Below are positions 23,401-31,629 of a stretch of 64,000 nucleotides of DNA, in pieces. The notes beneath the pieces were generated by a model. It searched no databases. It was not told the DNA's origin and saw only the letters and a list, made by a program, of their open reading frames with translations. The translations under genes and the position numbers were made by a program. The DNA comes from Nocardia sp. CNY236 (GTDB lineage Bacteria; Actinomycetota; Actinomycetes; Mycobacteriales; Mycobacteriaceae): contig NZ_AXVD01000001.1 in NCBI RefSeq assembly GCF_000482385.1, forward strand, positions 186,001 to 250,000, read 5' to 3'. The first letter of the stretch is position 1. Each line of letters begins with the position of its first letter.

Positions 23401-23787
23401 CAATGCGTGGGTATCGCCGTGCTCGGCGAAAGTGACCGCGTTGAACGCGGCGTAGATCGCCAGATAGCCGAGCAGTGCCCACCAGGCGATCCGCTTGCGG
23501 CCGGCGATCGCACCGGCCATCAGTCCGACGACCAGTGCCCACATCAGATTGGTGTTCGGTGCGTCGAAGTAATAGTGGTCGATGTAGCGGCGCGGTATGT
23601 GCGTAATGAAACGCACTCCGGGCGAAAGGCTCCACAGGAAGCAGAGTGCGGCGAACACACCGAGCGTCGAACCCGCGATGTGTGGCAAATCCGAAAGGCG
23701 CCCGTGGCCTCGATGAGGGACCGGCGGAATTGGTTTCTCCGGATATGGCTCGGATTGTCGAGATCGCAGGGCTTGCGCGGATGTCAC
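20467..23787 (-). CDS. lysX: Bifunctional lysylphosphatidylglycerol synthetase/lysyl-tRNA synthetase
   Basis: This 1106-residue fusion has three parts. The N-terminus (about 40-270) contains several membrane helices. A DUF2156/GNAT-type lysyl transferase domain spans about 280-600. A class II lysyl-tRNA synthetase with an OB fold occupies about 640-1106, with motif 2 ([21 protein letters not shown] region) and motif 3 ([12 protein letters not shown]). In M. tuberculosis LysX charges tRNA-Lys and transfers lysine to phosphatidylglycerol, lowering sensitivity to cationic peptides. The start is GTG at 23787. A canonical LysRS is presumably encoded elsewhere. Confidence 0.95.
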   Translation of the reverse strand: MTSAQALRSRQSEPYPEKPIPPVPHRGHGRLSDLPHIAGSTLGVFAALCFLWSLSPGVRFITHIPRRYIDHYYFDAPNTNLMWALVVGLMAGAIAGRKRIAWWALLGYLAIYAAFNAVTFAEHGDTHALVAMVAHLIVIGVLLAAWPEFYTVVRRGAGWKALGILVGGLTVGAGLGWGVVELFPGTLPPGAQRPAWAVYRVTAAVLADNEHFDGRPPPFVDLVLGLFGALALLAAVVVLLRSQRAANAMTGRDESAIRGLLERADVEDSLGYFATRRDKAVVFAPSGKAAVTYRVELGVCLASGDPIGTREAWPQAIDSWLRLADRFGWAPAVMGASELGAKVYQRAGLSALRLGDEAIVDTREFSLAGPEMKPVRQAANRLRRHGVTVRIRRHRDIPAEEFSQIIARGDSWRNTETERGFSMALGRLSDPLDGDCVLVEAVNRQDRVLGMLSLVPWGRTGVSLELMRRDPQGPNGVMELMVSQLALNSEQYGITKVSLNFAVFRSVFEEGSRIGAGPVLRLWRGVLLFFSRWWQLEALYRSNVKYQPHWAPRFFLFEERRQLPRVAVAGALAEGFLPRLSKRGAAEHTGARTAAPLGMTGLHSDGSPPDTSDVDASKQLPRRPEQVRVRMNKLTRLADSGIDPYPAAYPPTHTVAEARRCPQGTTVRVCGRLLRIRDYGGVIFAVVQDGTDDIQLIIDRDRVDVHRSAQFGEYFDLGDLIEVSGRLGYSRHGELSLLAADWRMLGKCLHPLPDKWKGLADPEARVRQRYVDLMINSDVRDVLAKRGAVVRALRDSLDSWGYLEVETPILQQVHGGANARPFSTHINAYDLNLYLRIAPELYLKRLCVAGLERVFEIGRVFRNEGVDFSHDPEFTILEAYEAHSDYERMTHTCRRLIQRAAVAANGAMVAVRPTGSGTLDTVDISGEWRVQTVHAAVSEAIGAPIGPNTSVEELRELCDKADVPYQHSWDAGQVVLEIYERLVESHTTEPTFYIDFPISVCPLARRHRSVAGVAERWDLVAWGVELGTGYSELTDPVEQRRRLTEQSLLAANGDPEAMEVDEDFLQALEHAMPPTGGLGLGVDRIVMMITGRSIRETRPFPLVKPR

Positions 23788-24032
23788 GGAACCAGTGTGT
23801 ACGCAGCTGTAGAGAATTCGCCACGCGTGTGGCGTGGTGTGTTCGACGGGCCGTATTCGTCGTGAGCTGGCTGTGGTCGGCAGGTTTGCCCGACCGACCC
23901 AACGGGTGTGTTCGTGTGGTTCATGGGAACGATGTGCCAGCGGCCGGACGAGGTGTCTGCCGGCGTTTTCGAGTCGGCCTTCCTCTTCTGGCGATTTTCC
24001 GTGCGATCGGGCGAGCGAGTAAACATTACTCC

Positions 24033-24251
24033 ATGCGAGAACCTGTCGATGTGCCGATCGATGATGATGTGATTCGACTCGGTCAGTTCTTGAAGTTGGC
24101 CAACTTGATCGAATCCGGTGCGGAGGCGAAAACGGTGATCGCAGCCGGATTGGTTCGGGTGAACGATGAGATCGAGTTGCGCCGCGGACGGCAGTTGCGT
24201 CCTGGTGACGTGGTCGCCTTCGCAGGTCACTCGGCCCGAGTTACCGGATGA
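24033..24251 (+). CDS. Small S4-domain RNA-binding protein (YbcJ/YaaA type)
   Basis: The 72-residue product is almost entirely one S4 domain: [19 protein letters not shown], then [17 protein letters not shown] and [12 protein letters not shown]. Such stand-alone S4 proteins bind structured RNA, probably ribosomal, but have no defined target. The ATG at 24033 starts the conserved domain; longer frames upstream have no ribosome-binding site. It is divergent from lysX and converges on rraA. Confidence 0.9.
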   Translation: MREPVDVPIDDDVIRLGQFLKLANLIESGAEAKTVIAAGLVRVNDEIELRRGRQLRPGDVVAFAGHSARVTG

Positions 24252-24300
24252 GCGTCGTGTGTTCGATTCGGCACACGTGTATGGCGAAGGCCGAATCGGG

Positions 24301-24798
24301 TCAGCTCTCGACACGCAGGACGACGCCATCGGGGTCACTGTAGAGCATCTCGCCTGGGACGAAGATGACCCCGCCGAACTCGACCGGAACATCGCGGTCG
24401 CCGCTTCCGGTCTGCGTGCTCTTACGGGGATTGGTGCCCAAGGCCTTGATGCCGATGTCCAGCGTGCGCAGGATGGCGCTGTCACGGACCGCGCCGTTCA
24501 CGACGACCCCGGCCCAGCCGTTCTCGACGCCGCGTCCGGCGATGATGTCGCCGACCAATGCGGTGTGGATGCTGGCGCCGCCATCGATCACCAGTACCTT
24601 TCCTTCACCAGGTTCGCCGAGAGTCTGCTTCACCAGCAGATTGTCCTGGAAGCATCGGATCGTGGCGATCCGTCCGGAAAATGCCGTTCGCTTGCCGAAC
24701 TGAATGAACTGGGTGTCACAGCTGCGGATCTCCGGGCCGATCACATCGGCGAGGTCTGCGGTCGCGGTGACATTCTGTGTGTCGGTCACCGGGTTCAT
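24301..24798 (-). CDS. rraA: RraA-family protein (ribonuclease E activity regulator-like)
   Basis: This 165-residue protein has the family motifs [46 protein letters not shown] and [12 protein letters not shown]. RraA binds RNase E in E. coli. Many actinobacterial members were once labelled MenG or show aldolase activity, so the exact role is open. M. tuberculosis Rv3853 is the likely counterpart by order. Confidence 0.93.
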   Translation of the reverse strand: MNPVTDTQNVTATADLADVIGPEIRSCDTQFIQFGKRTAFSGRIATIRCFQDNLLVKQTLGEPGEGKVLVIDGGASIHTALVGDIIAGRGVENGWAGVVVNGAVRDSAILRTLDIGIKALGTNPRKSTQTGSGDRDVPVEFGGVIFVPGEMLYSDPDGVVLRVES

Positions 24799-24877
24799 TG
24801 TGCCGTGCGCAGACTTGAGCCTGCCCGCGGCCCCTGGATGCGGACCGCGAATTCAACGGTTGCTGCGCTATCGGTGG

Positions 24878-25243
24878 CTATCGGTGCCCGTAGCGCAGTT
24901 CGTACAGGTCGCGATCGTGCTCGGAGATCCTGCCGTGGTCGAGAAGGTCCGGGTCCAAGCCGTGCTGGATCAAGCGGGAACGACGCCAGACATAGCTCAG
25001 TGCGATGGTGAAAATGACCAGAGGCACGATCATCATCACAATCAAGGCGACTTTCAGGGGCAATGGTGCGGGAAACAGCAGTACCAAGGCGAAGAACGGG
25101 ATACTCGGCCCGAGGAACCGAACGAGATAGCGCTCCATGGCCCCGTGCCCGACGAGGTCGTGGATAACCCACTCGTGCAGCTCCTCGGGGAGCTCGCGGC
25201 CCAGATCGTAGGCGATCCGCTGCCCGATTGTGGGGGATTTCAT
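24878..25243 (-). CDS. DUF5313 membrane protein
   Basis: This 121-residue protein begins IGQRIAYDLGRELPEELHEWV and contains two adjacent hydrophobic helices (FFALVLLFPAPLPLKVALIV, MIVPLVIFTIALSYVWR). A basic/acidic C-terminal tail ends RDLYELRYGHR. It belongs to a small membrane family confined to mycolic-acid bacteria, of unknown function. It is on the same strand as rraA, 79 bp upstream of it. Confidence 0.85.
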   Translation of the reverse strand: MKSPTIGQRIAYDLGRELPEELHEWVIHDLVGHGAMERYLVRFLGPSIPFFALVLLFPAPLPLKVALIVMMIVPLVIFTIALSYVWRRSRLIQHGLDPDLLDHGRISEHDRDLYELRYGHR

Positions 25244-25298
25244 AGTTTCCAGGCTATGCCTGTGTGCCGAGTCCTGGCTAGGTCGCCGCTAGTGCGCC

Positions 25299-25493
25299 CG
25301 GGCCGGGCCTGGCGACCTATCGCACACCCCCGTGCGACTGTGTGCCACCGACACCCGCGACCAGGGCGTACGACACATGATCGCCGCCCTCGACCTGGAC
25401 ACCGGCCGACTGCACTACCGCATCCGTGACCGCAAACGCGCGCTGCTCCCCGAAAAACGCTGGCTGGACGGGGCGCTCACCGATCTACATTGA
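25299..25493 (+). pseudogene. IS630-type transposase remnant
   Basis: The open frame without start codon contains DTRDQGVRHMIAALDLDTG and LHYRIRDRKR, the middle of the DDE domain of IS630-family transposases, then diverges and stops at 25491-25493. No other part of the transposase and no inverted repeats are visible nearby. It marks an old insertion or deletion joint right before the quinone oxidoreductase promoter. Confidence 0.65.
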
Positions 25494-25520
25494 CCTCTAT
25501 CTAGGTTGAGGTTGCAGGAT
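25490..25520 (+). promoter_or_regulatory. MerR/SoxR-type operator-promoter
   Basis: TTGACC (25490-25495) overlaps the dyad ACCTC-N10-GAGGT (25493-25512), whose right arm TTGAGGT equals the SoxR-type half-site. The dyad sits in the long spacer of about 19 bp between the -35 and a weak -10 (CAGGAT), the layout used by MerR-family activators. No MerR-family gene lies nearby in the window. Confidence 0.6.
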
Positions 25521-25579
25521 GGCAGGGCCGGTCCAATGCCGGATGTGCGGCACGAAGAAATCGTCGAACGGAGACCATC

Positions 25580-26494
25580 ATGAGCAGAGCAGCAGCCTTT
25601 CTCGAGCCGGGCGGCCCGGAGGTGCTGCGGTTGATGGACGTGCCGGAACCGCAAGCACAGCCCGGACAGGTGAGGGTCCGGGTGAAGGCCGCCGGGGTGC
25701 AGCCGTTCGACGTCGCGGTCGTGGCGGGGATCATCCACAAGGCGGCGGACCCGACGGTTCCGCAGATTCCGGGAAACGAGTTCGCCGGTGTGGTCGATCA
25801 GGTCGGTGCCGGCGTGGAGGGCTTCGCGGCCGGCGACGAAGTCCTTGGTTACGGCACCCTGAACAGCTACGCCGAATACATCGTGGTCGGACCGGACCAG
25901 CTCACCGCCAAGCCGGCGGCCATGCCCTGGACAGTGGCCGGCGGGTTCAGTGCGGCGGCCCAGACGGCGGACATCGGCCTCGAGGAGATCAAGGCCGGTG
26001 CGGGCGACACGGTCCTGATCCACGGCGTTGCTGGGGCGGTCGGCACGATCGGTGCGCAGCTGTGCCGGCTGTGGGGCGCCACGGTGATCGGCGGCGCCCG
26101 GGAGGCACAGCACGAATACGTGCGTTCGCTGGGCGCGACCCCGTTCGCCTACGGCGAAGGCCTCGTCGGCCGGGTGCGCGACCTGGCCCCCCAGGGCGTG
26201 GACGCGTGCATGGACGGCGTCGGCGGCGAGGCCCTTGATGCCGCCCTCGAGTTGGTGCCCGACCGCAACCGCGTGCTTACGCTGGTTGACCACGGCCGTG
26301 CCGCGGAGCTCGGCATCCGGACGACCCCACTGGCCCGTTCGGCGGCGCGGCTGGCCACCCTGGCGCAGCTCTACGCGCAGGGCGACCTGCACCTGCCCAT
26401 CCTCGCCACCTTCCCGCTGGACCGCGCCGCCGACGCCCAGCGCGCCTACCAGGCCGGGAACATCCGGGGCAAGATCGTCATCACCATTGACTGA
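25580..26494 (+). CDS. NADPH-dependent quinone oxidoreductase-like (MDR family)
   Basis: This 304-residue zinc-independent medium-chain dehydrogenase has an N-terminal GroES-like domain (GGPEVLRLMDVPEP, KAAGVQPFDVAV, PGNEFAGVVDQVG), a nucleotide-binding fold (VLIHGVAGAVGTIGAQL) and the C-terminal AYQAGNIRGKIVITI. It probably reduces quinones or enones with NADPH. The GAAYG-like ribosome-binding site is CGGAGA, 5 nt before the ATG. The upstream MerR/SoxR-type operator fits redox or electrophile induction. The IS630 remnant upstream and the isolated setting suggest horizontal acquisition. Confidence 0.9.
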   Translation: MSRAAAFLEPGGPEVLRLMDVPEPQAQPGQVRVRVKAAGVQPFDVAVVAGIIHKAADPTVPQIPGNEFAGVVDQVGAGVEGFAAGDEVLGYGTLNSYAEYIVVGPDQLTAKPAAMPWTVAGGFSAAAQTADIGLEEIKAGAGDTVLIHGVAGAVGTIGAQLCRLWGATVIGGAREAQHEYVRSLGATPFAYGEGLVGRVRDLAPQGVDACMDGVGGEALDAALELVPDRNRVLTLVDHGRAAELGIRTTPLARSAARLATLAQLYAQGDLHLPILATFPLDRAADAQRAYQAGNIRGKIVITID

Positions 26495-26844
26495 CCGCAC
26501 TGCCGGGCATCGAAGTGCCACCCGCCCGTCGAACCTGAGCTCCCCGGAGCTGCTCCACAGCCCTGGTGGATTATCAAACGCGACCTGCGTCTCGCGTTTG
26601 ATGTCCGGTAGGAGATCAATCGGTCGTTGAGGGACTGGCATGAGGCGGCCACCTGGTCACTCCGTGAGGAGACGGTCGATCTTCTCGAGGGAGGATAGGG
26701 TGGCCGCCGGCGAAACCGCTTCGCCGGTTCCGCAGTGAGGTAACACTTCCGGGCTTCTGTCCACCGGCCATCACCTCCCACACGAGCGCTGGGAGACGGC
26801 TTGCCCGATCCATCCTCAGAACCGACGTATTACCCGATCGACGT
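26495..26844. other. Gene-free stretch with terminator
   Basis: No gene is seen. It contains the terminator-like hairpin at 26573-26602 and a second stem CCGGCGAA/TTCGCCGG at 26707-26727. The adjoining 26845-26973 looks coding on the minus strand, in frame with the SRPBCC gene (see findings). Confidence 0.55.
26573..26602. terminator. Perfect 11-bp inverted repeat after the oxidoreductase gene
   Basis: ATCAAACGCGA (26573-26583) and TCGCGTTTGAT (26592-26602) flank an 8-nt loop, 79 bp beyond the oxidoreductase stop. No long T-run follows. It is read as a terminator from its position, although an operator is possible. Confidence 0.6.
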
Positions 26845-26973
26845 TCAAAGACGAGGCACGAGGTCGTGGAGCGGCACGGCGGCGTCGGTGTACATCTCAC
26901 CTGCGAGATCGTGGTTGCGGTATTTCGGATTCTGCGCGAAGAATTGCTGGTGGTGTCCGGAAGCGCTCGATGG

Positions 26974-27429
26974 TCAGCTGCGGGCCGAGTGAAATGCGCA
27001 GATCTGGGTGACCAGATTGTGTGTGGTGTGGTGTACTGCGACTTTGACGAACGGCTCGATGGTTTTGGCCACTGCGCGGCCGGCCAGACCGCCCGGCACC
27101 CGATAATCGACGATCGCGTCGACGGTGCACAGCTCATCGCCTTTGGTGTGGAACAGGAAGGTGGATTCGATCTGGAAACCTTTGATCGACTTCACCCCTA
27201 TTGCGTAATTCTGTTCCCAGCGGACCACTTCGAGTCGCGATGTCAAGGACACCGGTCCCAGCTGGATGTGGCCGTCGAAGGTGGCGCCGACTCCTTCGGT
27301 CTGGTCGCCCACCACGGTGAATGCCTGTACGCCGTGCAGGAACTGCGGCAGATTCCGGAAGTCGTTGACATACACGAACGCGGACTCCGCCGAGGCGACA
27401 CAATCCTCGACGATCGTTACTACGGTCAT
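26974..27429 (-). CDS. SRPBCC (START-like) family protein
   Basis: This 151-residue protein has the helix-grip fold pattern: VTIVEDCVASAESAFVYVNDF, NLPQFLHGVQAFTVVG, GATFDGHIQLGPVSLTSRLEV, and a long C-terminal helix (AGRAVAKTIEPFVKVAVHH). These proteins bind hydrophobic ligands, polyketides or lipids; the ligand is unknown. ATG 27429 was chosen as the family-like start. A similar protein lies in the rraA region in M. tuberculosis. The frame after the TGA stop stays open for 42 codons with coding-like composition. Confidence 0.85.
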   Translation of the reverse strand: MTVVTIVEDCVASAESAFVYVNDFRNLPQFLHGVQAFTVVGDQTEGVGATFDGHIQLGPVSLTSRLEVVRWEQNYAIGVKSIKGFQIESTFLFHTKGDELCTVDAIVDYRVPGGLAGRAVAKTIEPFVKVAVHHTTHNLVTQICAFHSARS

Positions 27430-27463
27430 GCCGAAACGATAACCGGCGCAAGACAACACGTGT

Positions 27464-28411
27464 TCATGCGGTGACGGCCAGCGTCGCGGCGAGTCCGAAG
27501 ACCACAGCCATCACCGCGACCTCGGCGACCGCACGCCCCAAGGAAGCGTCCGCGTTCATCCGGTGGTGCGCCGCGCGCGGCACCCAGGTGCGTCGCCACC
27601 ACCACCCCAGCGTCGACAGTCCCAGTAGTAGCACGGTCTTGGCGAGCAGAATTCTGCCGTAACCGCTGGTGAGCAACGGAGTAATCCCTCCGATACGGAT
27701 CAGCCCGTTCAGCAATCCGGTCACAGCGACCGTGGCCGCCAAGGGCAGTGCAACCGCCGAATACCTCGGCAATGCGCCCGCCCAATCGCCGCGGGTGCGC
27801 GCGACCAGCGTCAGGGCACACAACAGCCCGAACCATCCCGCCGCGGCCACCGCGTGGATTGCGGCGAGCACCGAGCCGAACGGTTGCTGCGACATGTGTC
27901 CGGTGATCGGACGCAGTGCCATCGCTACGGCGGCGACGACCAACACGACATCTGTCGAGGTCGACCCCGGTCGTCGGTAGGCCAGCGCTGATCGACCGGC
28001 TATCAGGGCTACTGCCGCCAGAGTCGCTACTCCGACTTGCCCACCGCTGACATGGACGAGGTAGGTGCCGAACCGCTCGGCATCGAGATCGGCCGCAGTG
28101 ATGCCGATCACCTCGGACGCGTCGAAGACCAGCACCGCGCCTTCGGCAACCAGCCATATTCCGGCGCCGACGGCCAGCAGCCGCCACGGTGTTCCCAGGT
28201 GCGGCGCCACCCTGGACAGCGCTGTCAAGCCGAGCACGGTCGCACCTACGCCATCGGCGCCGAGCCGGGCGATTGCCTCCACAGGTAGCGGACCGGGCAG
28301 GATCAGCGCCCAGGCGAGAACTACCCCGACAAGCCCGGACGAGACCGTCACGGGCAGCGCCGAGCGCGAGATGGTTCGCACTCGTTGGTGGCCGGTCTTC
28401 GTGCCGGTCAC
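27464..28411 (-). CDS. copD: Copper resistance protein CopD
   Basis: This 315-residue polytopic membrane protein has the CopD domain at about residues 170-310. Features include HMSQQPFGSVLAAIHAVAA, GWFGLLCALTL, RYSAVALPLA and the C-terminal AKTVLLLGLSTLGWWWRR. With CopC it handles copper transfer across the membrane. GTG 28411 overlaps the copC stop by 4 bp (GTGA), so the two are translationally coupled. Longer in-frame starts run into copC and are unlikely. Confidence 0.92.
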   Translation of the reverse strand: MTGTKTGHQRVRTISRSALPVTVSSGLVGVVLAWALILPGPLPVEAIARLGADGVGATVLGLTALSRVAPHLGTPWRLLAVGAGIWLVAEGAVLVFDASEVIGITAADLDAERFGTYLVHVSGGQVGVATLAAVALIAGRSALAYRRPGSTSTDVVLVVAAVAMALRPITGHMSQQPFGSVLAAIHAVAAAGWFGLLCALTLVARTRGDWAGALPRYSAVALPLAATVAVTGLLNGLIRIGGITPLLTSGYGRILLAKTVLLLGLSTLGWWWRRTWVPRAAHHRMNADASLGRAVAEVAVMAVVFGLAATLAVTA

Positions 28412-29037
28412 CGTTTCGAGTTGCGGTTCCTGCCGCTGAACAGTGCGAATGCGAGTCCGCCGCCGAACACTACGATCGCGGCGATGACGAATACCCACAG
28501 CGGAATCCCGTCCGAGCCATCGGCGCCGCCGTCTGCCTGTGCGTTGGGCTTGGGTCCTGGTGTGCCGTTCCCCGGCTCGCTCAGCGTGAAGTGTCGGGTG
28601 CCGCTGATCGGGTGGCCGTCGGCGGAGGTCACCCGGTAGGCGATGGTGTATTCGCCGACCGGACCGAGTTCGCCCACGGCGACGCTGACCGTGTTGCCCT
28701 CGACGACCGGATCGCCCGTCGACCACAGGTTGCCGTCCGGTCCGACCACGGTCAGCGCCGGAAAACCGACCTGCAGTTCTTCGTTGAAGGTGACGCTGGC
28801 TCGCGCCGGCCCGGCCTGGATTGTCGTGTTGTCGTCCGGGACGCTGCCGATGGCCGCGGAATGTGCGGAGGCAACGCCCGCCGCGGCTGTACCGATTCCG
28901 AGCAGGAGCATGCCGACCACCATGGCGGTGCGCAGGCGGCGGGCCACGCCGGCCGACCTCGTGTCGGGTCGAGACCTGGCGCGTGCATTGTGCGTGGCGG
29001 CCGTCGTTCTCTGCGTGCGTGAAATCGAGCTGTGCAT
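28408..29037 (-). CDS. copC: Periplasmic copper-binding protein CopC
   Basis: This 209-residue protein has a signal peptide with hydrophobic core MVVGMLLLGIGTAAAGVASA; cleavage leaves His59 as the mature N-terminus (HSAAIGSVPDDN), the usual Cu(II) ligand. The CopC beta-sandwich follows, with TSADGHPISGTRHF carrying the Asp/His ligands. A C-terminal membrane anchor (PLWVFVIAAIVVFGGGLAFALF region) ends in Arg/Lys. ATG 29037 has a moderate ribosome-binding site; GTG 28947 directly before the hydrophobic core is an alternative. Confidence 0.92.
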   Translation of the reverse strand: MHSSISRTQRTTAATHNARARSRPDTRSAGVARRLRTAMVVGMLLLGIGTAAAGVASAHSAAIGSVPDDNTTIQAGPARASVTFNEELQVGFPALTVVGPDGNLWSTGDPVVEGNTVSVAVGELGPVGEYTIAYRVTSADGHPISGTRHFTLSEPGNGTPGPKPNAQADGGADGSDGIPLWVFVIAAIVVFGGGLAFALFSGRNRNSKR

Positions 29038-29096
29038 GCTGCTGCCTTCGGTCCGATGGGGGAGGCCTGGGTACGCAGACACCGAAGCGGCGGTGG

Positions 29097-29756
29097 TCAG
29101 CGCACGCCGAGTCGGGCCAGGATGTCGGCCTCGATCCCGGAGAGCTCGTGGGATATCGACGTGTGCACGGCGCGCCGGCGGCTACCGGGCATCTGGTCGG
29201 CGGTGCGGACCGCGGTGGCCAGATTGCTGAGGCGGTCCTCCGTGGCCGTGATGAAGGTGCGGGTATCGCCGGTGCCGTCTTGGGTGGCGACCTGTGTCAG
29301 AGCTGCTTCGGCATTCGCGATCCTGGCATCGAGCTTGGCGCCATGGCCGGTGAAGTCACCGAGTCGGTCGACGCCGATGCCGAGTTGCCGAGCGCGCCGG
29401 GCATCGAGCCAACCGCGCAGAAATGTCGCGCCACGGTAGGCGAGCGGGGCGAGTACCGGGACCAAGACGCGGACGACGCCGAGATACTTCTTCACCTGAC
29501 CGGCGCTGAACCGATCGCGGTTGGCTTTGGCCGCGGTCTCGAGCGCGGCTTTCTCCTCCGCCTTGAACGCCGACTCCTCCGCTTTGAACGCGGAGACCTG
29601 CGCTCGTGCGACCTTGCGTCGAGTGCGTGTCTCGGCGCGGCGCGCCTTGCGGTCGTTCTTCGCAACGAGCTTCGCCTCGACCACGGCCTTCCGCTCGAGG
29701 GCTTTCGCCATGGCCTTGCGGTTCGCTCGCCGCTTGCGCTTCGTGAACAACCCCAT
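29097..29756 (-). CDS. DUF6474 family protein
   Basis: This 219-residue protein starts MGLFTKRKRRANRKAMAKAL behind GGAGGG. A very basic helical first half (Lys/Arg/Ala/Glu, with the repeat FKAEESAFKAEEKAA) is followed by one hydrophobic segment (VVRVLVPVLAPLAYRGATFL) and a helical C-terminal half. The family is known only as DUF6474 in mycolic-acid actinobacteria. The composition suggests a membrane-associated or nucleic-acid-binding protein, which is a guess. Its stop lies 59 bp upstream of copC, on the same strand. Confidence 0.8.
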   Translation of the reverse strand: MGLFTKRKRRANRKAMAKALERKAVVEAKLVAKNDRKARRAETRTRRKVARAQVSAFKAEESAFKAEEKAALETAAKANRDRFSAGQVKKYLGVVRVLVPVLAPLAYRGATFLRGWLDARRARQLGIGVDRLGDFTGHGAKLDARIANAEAALTQVATQDGTGDTRTFITATEDRLSNLATAVRTADQMPGSRRRAVHTSISHELSGIEADILARLGVR

Positions 29757-29946
29757 CGAAGGCCCTCCGTCATGCTGGTCGCCGTGGCAGAACGAAGTGA
29801 GCAATGCCCGTCTGTCTGCCCATGTCACACGGTTTGCCGACACCCTAGCGGGTTCCGGTCTGCGGCTGCGAGGGTAGTGTTGTCCCCGGCCATCCGACGA
29901 TGGTCGCTCGGTGGAGTTGTCGGGGTGAGGGACCATACTGCATAGC

Positions 29947-31629
29947 GTGGATTCGGACATCGGTGACCGTGACGGTCGCGAGCGTCGCGGTATGGCCGGC
30001 GATCGGCCCGCCGGTTCGCCGGCTGCCTTCATCGATGCCAGGGCGTTGATCGGCTGCCGTCATCGGCTGCATTTGGACTCGACGCACCCCGAGATGCTGG
30101 CAGGAATTCCCGAGGACGCGGGCGTACGTCAACGGCGTGACGCCGCGGCCGCGCACCGTGCCGAGGTGCGCGATGCCCTGGTTTCGGCCGCTCCCGGGGA
30201 CTGGGTGGTGATCGATCCCGATCTGCGTGCCGGTGATCGAGCCCAGGCCACGTTGCGCGCATGCGCCGCAGGAGTGCAGCGGATCTGGGGCGCGCTGTTG
30301 CCGCAGGAGCCGGACACCGGCAGGCGCGGTGGCGCGGAGATCTTGATGCACGACGCCGACCGCGGCGGCTACATCCCGATCATCGTGGTGAATCACAAGG
30401 TCACCGATCCGCGGCGACCCGAGCCCGCCGAGTTCCATCCCACCACGTCGGACCCTTTCCGATGGGACCCGCAACCCAATCCGTCTCGCAAGCTGCGCCA
30501 GCAGCCCCGCGATCAGCAGCGTCTGGCCCATGTACTCCGGATGCTGCAGCGTCACGGTTTGGCAAGTCCCGCGCTGGTCGGTGGGGTGATCGGCTACGAC
30601 CGCGATCACGTCGTGGTGCACGATCTCGCTCCGCTGCTCGTGGAGTACGACCGCCGCTACGCCGATCGGATCGCTGTGGTCCGAGGGGAGTTGCCGACCG
30701 CCCCGTCCAAGGTGCTCGAATGCCGGCAATGCCCGTGGTGGACCCGCGGCGTGCAAGGGATCGGTTGCGAGGGCTGGTTGACCGATCAGCGCGATGTCAG
30801 TCTGGTGGCTCCGGGCTCGCGCGCGGAGGTGCTCCGTCGACACGGCGTGGAGACGATCGACGAGCTGGCTGCCTGGACGGGCGACGCCCCCGAAGACTGG
30901 CACTACGGTCCCTTCGGGGAAGCCGTGGTCACGGCACGGGCGTGGCGCGCCGGCGCGCCACTCGTGCGTCGGGTCGACTCGGTGCGGGTGCCGCGAGCCG
31001 ATGTGGAAGTGGATGTCGACCTGGAAAGCTTTCAAGAACACGGTGCCTACCTGTGGGGCACGTTGTTGGATGGCGTGTACCGGCCTTTCGTGACCTGGGA
31101 TCCGCTGCCCACCGAGGACGAAGGTCGCTCCTTCGGCGAGTTCTGGAACTGGTTGACGACCGTGCGTGCGCAGGCCCGCGCTGCGGGGAAGACCTTTGCT
31201 GCCTATTGCTATTCCCGCACTGCCGAGGACAAGTGGCTCTACGAGTCCGCCCGGCGATTCTCGGGTCGCCCCGGGGTACCGACCGTGGAACAGGTGCGCA
31301 CCTTCGTGGACGGGCCGCAATGGGTGGATCTGTTTCAGGCCGTATCCGATCAGTTCATCTGCCCGAACGGCAAAGGGTTGAAGAAGATCGCGCCGGTCGC
31401 CGGATTCGCCTGGCGTGACCCGGAGGCGAGCGGGGAGGCGTCGATGGGCTGGTATCGGCGCGCCGTCGGTTACGACGACCCGCCCGACCTCACGCAACGC
31501 AGCCGATTGCTGGCCTACAACGAGGACGATGTTCGGGCCACTCGGGTGTTGCGTGAGTGGATGACGACCCGCGCGGACGCGGAGGTTCCTGGTCTCGATG
31601 ATTTCGGACGTCGTAGTATCGCGTCGTGA
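29947..31629 (+). CDS. TM0106-family RecB-like nuclease
   Basis: This 560-residue protein has a RecB-like N-terminal nuclease region, including DARALIGCRHRLHLDS and RQRRDAAAAHR. A Cys cluster near residue 260 (CRQCPWWTRGVQGIGCEGW) resembles an Fe-S or zinc site. A C-terminal RNase H-fold 3'-5' exonuclease-like domain has ADVEVDVDLES with an acidic DVD/E motif and YNEDDVRATRVLREWM. In other bacteria the family is often fused to a helicase, which is absent here. The start is GTG 29947. The stop overlaps the htpG start by 4 bp (GTGA), implying coupled translation with the chaperone. Confidence 0.8.
   Translation: MDSDIGDRDGRERRGMAGDRPAGSPAAFIDARALIGCRHRLHLDSTHPEMLAGIPEDAGVRQRRDAAAAHRAEVRDALVSAAPGDWVVIDPDLRAGDRAQATLRACAAGVQRIWGALLPQEPDTGRRGGAEILMHDADRGGYIPIIVVNHKVTDPRRPEPAEFHPTTSDPFRWDPQPNPSRKLRQQPRDQQRLAHVLRMLQRHGLASPALVGGVIGYDRDHVVVHDLAPLLVEYDRRYADRIAVVRGELPTAPSKVLECRQCPWWTRGVQGIGCEGWLTDQRDVSLVAPGSRAEVLRRHGVETIDELAAWTGDAPEDWHYGPFGEAVVTARAWRAGAPLVRRVDSVRVPRADVEVDVDLESFQEHGAYLWGTLLDGVYRPFVTWDPLPTEDEGRSFGEFWNWLTTVRAQARAAGKTFAAYCYSRTAEDKWLYESARRFSGRPGVPTVEQVRTFVDGPQWVDLFQAVSDQFICPNGKGLKKIAPVAGFAWRDPEASGEASMGWYRRAVGYDDPPDLTQRSRLLAYNEDDVRATRVLREWMTTRADAEVPGLDDFGRRSIAS

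Noticed and set aside
26616..27137. 173-codon minus-strand frame
   Set aside because: It overlaps the SRPBCC gene in another phase and is Ser/Arg/Thr-rich without family features.
27464..28726. Extended 420-residue CopD
   Set aside because: The first 105 residues would overlap copC in another frame; GTG 28411 overlapping the copC stop is the natural coupled start.
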